The notes under the pieces: generated by a model
Told to the model about the DNA's origin: nothing
The model's input: only the letters and a program-made list of their open reading frames with translations
Databases searched by the model: none
Position numbers and translations under genes: made by a program
In this document: piece by piece, positions 1 to 7,300 of the stretch
Position numbering within the stretch: position 1 is the first letter of the stretch
Layout: the number at the start of each line of letters is the position of its first letter
DNA from: CAKVLS01 sp045605365
GTDB taxonomy: Bacteria; Bacillota; Clostridia; Christensenellales; UBA1242
Length of the DNA: 9,574 nt
NCBI GenBank assembly: GCA_045605365.1
Contig: JAZUPV010000088.1
Span: forward strand, 1-9,574
Direction: 5' to 3'

Positions 1-186
1 GCTATAATAGAACCACATTTTGTTTTAGACGATAGTATTTTTACACAAAACCGCCTAAAAGAAATACGACAATTTTGTAACAAATTAAAGTCAGATATTC
101 TTGCTATGACCGATGCGTCGTGTATAGTTGTTGCTGCCAAAGTTAATATTTTTGCCGTTACTCATACAATCAACTATGTAGAGTAA
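1..186 (+). CDS. 3' end of an unidentified protein gene (5' truncated by the window edge)
   Basis: Reading frame 1 is open from the first base for 61 codons and ends at TAA 184-186. The visible C-terminal tail begins A-I-I-E-P-H-F-V-L-D-D and ends in a hydrophobic stretch, C-I-V-V-A-A-K-V-N-I-F-A-V-T, then H-T-I-N-Y-V-E. It looks like a cytosolic alpha/beta protein: a charged amphipathic segment (N-R-L-K-E-I-R-Q-F-C-N-K-L-K) is followed by two likely beta strands. There is no membrane segment or sorting signal. I do not recognise the family. The stop lies about 55 bp before a strong hairpin terminator, which supports a genuine gene end. Base composition matches the neighbours. It converges on the phosphatase gene, so the two are not in one operon. 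Confidence 0.6.
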   Translation, partial: AIIEPHFVLDDSIFTQNRLKEIRQFCNKLKSDILAMTDASCIVVAAKVNIFAVTHTINYVE

Positions 187-304
187 AATAGTGCAAAATA
201 TTAAAAATTGCCAAAAACATACTAAAAATTTATGAAAAAATAGACCGAACGCGTGTTCGGTCTTGTTTTTTGTGTGAAAATTATTGGTTTTTATAAAAAT
301 ATTA
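187..304. other. Convergent intergenic region
   Basis: This 118-bp AT-rich gap lies between the stops of two convergent genes. Its only visible structure is the hairpin at 242-263 with flanking A and T tracts. I see no open frame or promoter in it. Confidence 0.6.
242..271. terminator. Bidirectional intrinsic terminator between convergent genes
   Basis: A perfect 9-bp stem, AGACCGAAC (242-250) pairing with GTTCGGTCT (255-263), closes a GCGT tetraloop. On the + strand it is followed by TGTTTTTT (264-271). On the - strand the stem is followed by the complement of the A-run at about 234-240, which gives a U-tract. It can therefore terminate both the gene ending at 186 and the phosphatase gene ending at 305. 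Confidence 0.88.
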
Positions 305-1120
305 TTAATTTTTTAATTCATTTAACAATTCTCTAACGTTATCAAAAACATAATTAACAATATATTCACATTCGTCAAGGTCGTGTGGTTTAACTTCTCC
401 AGTAAACACAACACAAGTGTCTACGCCTGCATTGTTGCCACAAGCTATGTCGGTATATAATCTGTCACCAACAACTATAGCTTGGTCTTTGTCATAACCA
501 GTTTTTTCAAGACACTGGTCTACCATCTCGCTAGATGGTTTGCCTAAAAATTTTGGTTGTTTGCCGGTGGTTGTTTTTATCATTTCTACCATAGAGCCAC
601 AGTCTGGCACAAAGCCAAAGTCAATAGGGCATCTTAGGTCTAAGTTTGTAGCAAGATATGTTACTTGTTGTGTTTGCAAAATTTCACAGACGTTGCTTAA
701 TTTTTGATAGTTAAGTTCACTGTCATATCCTACAAGTACAACATCAATATCAGGCTCTACTTGTGTTGTGACGTTGAGCCCTAATCCAACCAATTCATCA
801 ACGAGTGATTGTGTACCCATAGCAAATATTTTGTCTTGACTGTGATGTTGTTTTAAATATCTTGCTGATACAGATAGGGCAGTTTCAAAATTGCTCTCGT
901 CTACGTCAAAGCCAAATTTTAAAAAAGTATCTACATAACAAGCACAGTTTTTTGTGGCGTTGTTGGTGATGAATATAGACTTGCCACCAATGTCGTTGAT
1001 ATAATTGTACAGTTCAATAGCCCCGTCTATAAGGGTGTTGCCTATTTTTATAACGCCATCTATGTCAAATAAGAAAAGTCTTTTGTTCTTTAGGCTATCA
1101 ATATCGTTGAGTTGAGTCAT
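305..1120 (-). CDS. HAD-superfamily class IIA hydrolase (NagD/AraL-like sugar-phosphate or nitrophenyl phosphatase)
   Basis: This 271-residue cytosolic phosphatase has all HAD motifs. Motif I is F-D-I-D-G-V (nucleophile D19, acid/base D21). Motif II is F-I-T-N-N-A-T (T52). The motif III lysine is in G-K-P-S (K194). Motif IV is V-V-G-D-R-L-Y-T-D-I (D219, D224), binding Mg2+. Residues of about 70-180 between motifs II and III form the C2 cap typical of class IIA, and the length fits that family. Members hydrolyse small phosphoesters such as sugar phosphates, 2-phosphoglycolate or p-nitrophenyl phosphate through an aspartyl-phosphate intermediate. The exact substrate cannot be read from sequence, so no gene symbol is given. 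The ATG at 1118-1120 is chosen because AAGGAC lies 8 nt upstream and motif I falls at the usual distance from it. The gene is transcribed alone, divergently from the giant repeat gene, and ends at a shared bidirectional terminator. A housekeeping or detoxification role is likely; a functional link to its neighbour is not evident. Confidence 0.92.
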   Translation of the reverse strand: MTQLNDIDSLKNKRLFLFDIDGVIKIGNTLIDGAIELYNYINDIGGKSIFITNNATKNCACYVDTFLKFGFDVDESNFETALSVSARYLKQHHSQDKIFAMGTQSLVDELVGLGLNVTTQVEPDIDVVLVGYDSELNYQKLSNVCEILQTQQVTYLATNLDLRCPIDFGFVPDCGSMVEMIKTTTGKQPKFLGKPSSEMVDQCLEKTGYDKDQAIVVGDRLYTDIACGNNAGVDTCVVFTGEVKPHDLDECEYIVNYVFDNVRELLNELKN

Positions 1121-1128
1121 AACTTAGT

Positions 1129-1134
1129 GTCCTT
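1129..1134 (-). promoter_or_regulatory. Ribosome binding site of the HAD phosphatase gene
   Basis: AAGGAC on the - strand lies 8 nt before the ATG at 1120, a normal Shine-Dalgarno position. It supports that start. The ATG at 1140 lies upstream of the site but is out of frame and stops after seven codons. Confidence 0.7.
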
Positions 1135-1157
1135 GTACATTGTATTTTTACTTGTTT

Positions 1158-1185
1158 AGTTTAGCATTTGGGTAGGTTTTGTCAA
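1158..1185 (-). promoter_or_regulatory. Candidate sigma-A type promoter for the HAD phosphatase gene
   Basis: On the - strand a perfect TTGACA -35 box (complement of 1180-1185) is followed after 16 bp by TAAACT (complement of 1158-1163), a 4/6 match to TATAAT. The predicted transcript would start about 30 nt upstream of the ATG at 1120, leaving room for the AAGGAC site. The -35 box is strong and the -10 box only moderate. Confidence 0.5.
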
Positions 1186-1225
1186 TAAAATTGCCAAGTT
1201 TTTTAGACCAAATGATTTGATTTGT

Positions 1226-1255
1226 TTGATAGTCGTTTGTTATGTGTGTTATAGT
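1226..1255 (+). promoter_or_regulatory. Candidate promoter for the giant surface-protein gene
   Basis: TTGATA (1226-1231) and TATAGT (1250-1255) are separated by 18 bp and each match the sigma-A boxes at 5 of 6 positions. A second TATAGT at 1255-1260 and the TATATTATTTATTATTATAT tract after it make the -10 assignment ambiguous. The site would give a 5' leader of about 50 nt before the ATG at 1311. The region is so AT-rich that chance matches are likely. Confidence 0.35.
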
Positions 1256-1298
1256 ATAGTATATATTATTTATTATTATATATGCACTTTCGATAAAT

Positions 1299-1303
1299 GG
1301 GGA
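1299..1303 (+). promoter_or_regulatory. Weak ribosome binding site of the giant gene
   Basis: GGGGA lies 7 nt upstream of the ATG at 1311. It is the only purine-rich G cluster in the leader. It is a poorer match to AGGAGG than the phosphatase site, but the following basic, hydrophobic N-terminus supports this start. The ATG at 1297 is in another frame. Confidence 0.45.
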
Positions 1304-1310
1304 AACAATT

Positions 1311-4300
1311 ATGGGAAAAGCAAAAATATTTGCAATAGTTATAAGTGTTTTGTGCGGAATAGTAGCTGCTGGCATAGCAGTGTTTATCTTTCTCGTGCCA
1401 AAACCTGAACAATACAAGGTAGAGTTTTATGGAGACCCTTCTATTGTTGCATATCTATATGGCGACGGAGCTTATGAAAAAGGCGACGAAGTAACCCTAA
1501 TTGCCCAAGAAAAACCAGGCTATTCTTTTGAAAGTTGGTTAAAAGAAGATGTCGTTGTAAGTTACGAATCAACCTATGTCTTCACTATGAACGAACAAAC
1601 AAGGGGTAGATATACCGCAACTTATTTACCAAAAGGTTTTGGTATAACAGCCATTGGACAAAACGGAGGCTTTAACATCACCCAAGATGCTAAAGTTGGC
1701 GAAAGTGTACAAATATCAGATGTTGTAGCTGACCCAGGCTATCAACAAGCCGAAATGTATTATATAGTAGAAGGCAAGGACAAAAAAGTTGAAATCAAAA
1801 ACAACTCTTTTGTGATGCCAGCGGGCAATGTTTCTGTATATGTTGAGTTTGCCCCAATTACATACACTATCGAATATACATATGAAGACGATGTTGTTAT
1901 TACAGGTCTTGTAGAAGAATACAATGTCGAGACAGATACTTTTACATTGCCAATACCATCTCGTACTGGTTATGTGTTTGACGGTTGGACTGGTACTGAC
2001 CAAACAGAACCAAAAGTTGCCCTTATGATAGAAAAGGGTTCTATCGGCAACAGACAATATACTGCCAACTGGCAAAAACAACTATACACTATCACAATAG
2101 CTGATAGTGTAGGTGGTGCAATTGATGTCGTAGAAGAAGCCTACTATCAAGATCAACTAACAATAACAGTTAGTAGCGAAACTGGTTATCTTTTGACAGC
2201 GTTATATTATATGTTGCCAGGGGACGAAGACCAGTATGATATCGACCTAACTTTTGATATGCCAGCAGGCAACATAACTGTTTATGCTATATTTGAACAA
2301 GTTTTGTATACAGTATCAAAAGACCCTTATGTAGAAAATGGTATTATATCTTTATCTAGACTAGGTGCCAACTTAGGCGACCAAGTTGTTGTAACTGTTG
2401 CAACTGACGAAGGTTACGAGCTAATACGTACTTGGTATATATTAGAAGGTACAACCACCGAAGTTGACTTTACACACAATTTCAATATGCCAGCAGGCAA
2501 CGTTACAGTTTATGCAGATGTTCAACCAATATGTTATACAATCACCTATAACCTAGACGGCGGCACATTGCCACAAGATGCAAAGACTAGTTATTATGTT
2601 TGGGATAGTTTTGATTTGCCTATACCAACCAAAGTTGGACACATTTTTGAAAACTGGTATATAAATAGAGGCGGAGATACAACAAGTATAGGTAGAATAG
2701 AGGCCGGTTATACAGGTAATATTGAATTAACTGCAGTATGGCAAAAAGAAACATACCTAATAAAATTTGTCAACGAAGACGGCTCGCTTTTGTATGCAGA
2801 TTATGTTGAGTTTGAAACAACCCCTACCTATGGCAACTCAACCCCAACAAAAGCTTCAACCAACACTCATCACTATGTGTTTAGTGGTTGGAGCCCAGAA
2901 TTGTATCCTGCCAACAAAGCGCAAGTTTATACTGTACAATTTGAAGCTGTCGATAGGGTTTATGTAGTACAATTTAATGCCAACGGCGGTAGTACCGTAG
3001 ACCCAGAAGAATACAAATATGGCGAAACTTTATCTAACCTATCATCAAAAGTAACCACTAGACTAGGCTACAACTTTATTGGTTGGTTTACTGCTCTTAC
3101 TGGTGGGTTTGAAGTTTCTAGCCAAACACAAGTTTTACAAGACGTTACTTATCACGCTAAATGGAGCGCTATTACATATCAAATAACCCTAGATTTAGAC
3201 GGCGGTACAGTTAGTGGAAACAACCCTATCGGCTACACAATTCAAGACAATGATTTTGTTTTGCCAACTCCTACCAAAGAAGGTCACAACTTCTTAGGTT
3301 GGCAGTTGCAAGGCGCTGCTAGTACAGAAGAAACCGTAACTATCCAAAAAGGTTCTTACGGAGACAAAACATATATCGCAAAATGGCAAGCAAAGACCTT
3401 TACTATCGTATGGAAAAACTATGACGGTACAGTATTAGAAACTGACACTGTAGAATATAACACAATGCCAACATACGACGGCGAAACCCCAGAAAAACCA
3501 GAGGACCAAGTTAATGCTTACATGTTTCAAACATGGACCCCTCAAGTTTCAAAAGCTACACAGAACACAGAGTATCAGGCACTCTTTACTCCTATAATAA
3601 AATCTTATGATGTAACATTTGATGCTATGGGTGGCGAAGAAGTAAACTCATATAGTTTTAGTTATAACGAAGAAATAGGAGAATTGCCTACTACTACTCG
3701 TGATGGTTATACATTATATGGTTGGTTTACTCAGCCCGTTGGTGGAACTCAAGTAACTGAAGAATATAGAGTTACTCAAGATACAACCTTATACGCAAGA
3801 TGGGATACTATTACATATAGCCTAACTTACAATCTAGATGGTGGTTCTATAAGCGGACAAGCAATTAGTTATAACATAGAGACTCCAACTTTCACCTTGC
3901 CAACTCCTACCAAAGAAGCACACGACTTTGCTGGTTGGACAGGCACAGATTTATCTCAACCTACAATGGCTGTAACTATCTCAAAAGGCTCTACAGGTCA
4001 CAGAACATATACTGCAACTTGGACAAAGACAGTGTATGATATTACCGTAGCAAGTTTGGTTAATGGTAGTGTAGATGTTGTGACAACCGCAACCAAGGGG
4101 GATTTGGTATTAGTTACAATTACTCCAGATACTGGCTACACAGTTGACGAGCAATATTATTTGATAGCTGACGACGAAACACATTATGAATTTGCAAACA
4201 CTATCACAATGCCAGCAAAAAACATTAAAATTTATGTAACTTTTGTTAAAGAGTTGTATACAATTACAACTGACGAATATATGCAAAACGGCGTAGCCTT

Positions 4301-7300
4301 TGCATTAAAAGAAAACGCTTATTATGGCGACGAAATAACTATCGAAACTTCTCCGGATGATAAATATCGTTTAGTCTCTGTATGGTATCAAGATGAACAA
4401 GGAGAAAACAAAACAACAATAATAGATAATAAGTTTACTATGCCAGCTTTTGATGTATATATTTGTGCAGAATTTGTTGGGCCTTATTATATATTGAGCG
4501 TTGTAGAAGATGACACTTATGATATTGATATTTTTGTAAAAGATCAATCAGGCGTAACTTTAGCAACTAACGGCGACGTTGTTCAAATTAAATCTGGCGA
4601 TCTAATTACAATTACAGTTTCTTCTAATCAAGAAGGATTAGAAGACGTAACTATTATTGGTCAAATTGAAGGGTCAGATATTGTATGGACTAACGTTGGC
4701 ATATATGAAATGCCGACAGGTAATGTGTATTTAACACCAGCTTATAATCCAATCACTTATAGTATCGAAGCTCAACCTTGTCAAAACGGTACTTTAACAG
4801 TAAGTTCTTATGCTCAATTTGATACAGAAGTTAATGTAACAGTTACACCTGCTACTGGTTATAACTTAAGTGCTCTTTATTATATTAGAGAAAGCGACAG
4901 CGAGAGAGTTGATATTGCGGGTGCAAGTTTTAAAATGCCTGCAAGCGATATTAGAGTTTATGCAGAATTTTCTAATAGAGCTTATACAATAACAAAAGTT
5001 GATTCAACAAACGGCGACTTTACTATTTCAAAAACAACTGCAAACTATAACGAAGAAATAACTCTAACAATAACTCCAGCTACAGGGTATAGTTTCTTTG
5101 AAGCATATTATCAAACATCTTCTGAATCTGTCCCTATCAATGCCAATAAGTTCTTGATGCCAGCAGACGATATAATGGTAGTTGTTGACTTTAGAAAAAC
5201 AACCTACACTATCACTATCCCAGAGTTTGACGAGTTTGATATCAATATTCAAGAAAAGTTAGACGGTGCTGGTGACCCTTGGTTTGTAGGAGAAAAAACT
5301 TCTCTTGAATTAGAATGGGGTGCAGAAGGTGTTGTTACAATCAATGATGATTTTGATGACCAATATGACACCACTCAAAGTTATATCTATTATTATGATC
5401 CAGCCAACCCTACACATGAAATCAAGATAGTTAACAATGCATTTGTTATGCCTCAACACAACGTTGTTATAGGTGCCCATTTAGTTGCAAAGAGTTATAT
5501 ATTTGTATTTGATGTTCCGTATAATGTAGGAGATGTTTATCTTGTTGACGAAGATGAAAATGTTATAAGTACATGTCTTCGAGAATATGGATCGTTTGAA
5601 GACCGAATCTCTATACCGTACAACACAAAATTAAAGTGGGTGTCAGGCGATGTAGATTTAGGCTTTAGATATCCAGACGCAATACTAGTTTATAATGATA
5701 ATAGTGAAACTATAACAGAAGATACTTTCTTTACAATGCCTGCATGCGACGCTATCTTATATGTAAATTGGGAAGAAATACCATACAATATAACAACCGA
5801 AGTTTCAGGTGAAGGAACTGTAAGTATACCTGATTCGGGCTATTATAATAACCCAGTATACGTAAGCATAAGCCCAGCTACTGGTTATTATGTAGAAGAG
5901 TTTTACTATATAATAAATGGTCAAACCGACAAAAATCCAATAGGTTTTGGCGGAACGGACGACTACTTTATTATGCCTGCAAAAGACGTGACTGTTTATG
6001 TTGTTTTTGAATTAATAACAAACTTTACTATAGGCTACTATGAGTATCAAGCATTAGATATTTCTACTGCAAGAGTAATGGCCTTTAATAACGCTACAGC
6101 GACAACTACTACTGTACCAGATAGTGTAGATTATCAAGGTACAACCTTTACAGTTGTCGAACTAGTAGATGGAGTTTTTGATGGCAAAACCAATCTAACA
6201 ACTGTTAATATCGGCAAAAATATTACCACAATATCTTTTGCACAATTTAACGGTAGTGGTGTTACAACTGTTAACATTGCTGATGACAACCCTAAATACA
6301 CTGACCTTGATATGAACGCAATCTTTACTAAAGATACTCTAGTATTGATCTCTGCTTGCAATGGTACTATTGCAGATGGTTCTAAATCATACAATAGTGT
6401 AGGTTCTTATGCATTTAGAGGTGTATACAACGGAGACGTTGTTTTGCCTAGCGGATTAACATATATTGGCGAATATGCTTTTGACAACAGTGGTTTAACA
6501 ACTATCACTTTGCCAGAAAGTTTAAATTCAATAAGTGGTTACGCATTTAATAGTGCAGACAATCTTGAAACTATTGTTTTGCCGGGCAATGTAGTTTTAC
6601 AAGAAAACGCCCTTGCGGGTTGGAACGGAACAGTATGTGTAAAAAATTCTGCTACATATAATTCTGCTCTAAAAGATGATCAAACAACTGAGAGTAACTT
6701 TGACCATTTGACAGGTGTATATGTTTTACGTTCTATAGACAAAGGTACAAGTACATACTTTAACGACACAACAAAATATCCTTATGTTTATCCAAAAGTA
6801 ATTTTTGCTGACAGTGTATACAATTTATATTCTACTGTAGAGCAAGACGTTGACAACTTCTATGTGACAGTTAATGATGGTTCTTTGGGTGAAGCTTCTT
6901 ATGAAGGTGGCTACTACTTAGGCAATACTGTTACTATAAGCGCTCAAGCTTATGACAACAACTTCTTCTTAGGTTGGAAGCTAAATGTAGAAGACGAAAA
7001 TTATGTATCAACTGATACAGAATATTCATTTACTGTAACTAACAACGGGGCTACCTCATATTGTGCAGTATTTGCCCCAGGTGTTAGATTAATTGTTTGC
7101 GATATTGAAACTGGTCTAAATAGTTTGACCATAACAACCAGTGACCTTGAAATAACTGACGAAATCGGCGGCGAAGAATATGCAGTCAAAGTTGGTGACA
7201 GGGTATATATAACAGCTGATATTGAAGTTGGTTACTATATTATGACATTTAACGCAATTGGGTATGATGGTCAAGTTTATGCAACTTGGGGTGGCAGTGA

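Larger units (their letters stand above)
2535..4022 (+). repeat. Tandem array of seven Listeria-Bacteroides (InlB B) repeats
   Basis: Units lie at 2535-2744, 2754-2948, 2961-3164, 3177-3389, 3399-3593, 3606-3803 and 3816-4022, about 65-71 residues each. Typical units run Y-T-I-T-Y-N-L-D-G-G, then L-P-x-P-x-K-x-G-(Y/H)-x-F-x-G-W, then Y-x-A-x-W. Two sub-types alternate irregularly. Units 1, 4 and 7 of this array have the long K-G-S loop or its equivalent. Units 2 and 5 (N-E-D-G, N-Y-D-G) are short and lack the final W. Units 3 and 6 carry G-W-F-T followed by V-L-Q-D-V-T or V-T-Q-D-T-T. The family fold is beta-grasp-like and generally acts as a stalk. Confidence 0.85.

Noticed and set aside
1..186. 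Nucleoside-phosphorylase-like C-terminus for the truncated first gene
   Set aside because: The small-residue stretch after D-A-S is vaguely similar, but the family's conserved M-E-x-A motif is absent; too weak to name.
1344..1355. Possible lipoprotein lipobox around Cys15 (S-V-L-C-G)
   Set aside because: The residue before the Cys is Leu rather than Gly/Ala/Ser, and the Cys sits in the middle of a longer hydrophobic segment.
1148..1417. Leftward 89-codon open frame overlapping the start of the giant gene
   Set aside because: It lies antisense to the giant gene's N-terminus and across the promoter region. Its composition is low-complexity (many Ile, Thr and Asn), it has no ribosome site, and it does not resemble a protein family.
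1716..2081. Leftward 121-codon frame inside the giant gene
   Set aside because: Cys/Phe/Trp-rich translation typical of an antisense shadow, overlapping well-conserved InlB-B-type domains on the + strand.
2767..2967. Rightward 66-codon frame within the InlB B array
   Set aside because: It is an out-of-frame shadow; the + strand frame of the giant gene shows clear repeat homology across it.
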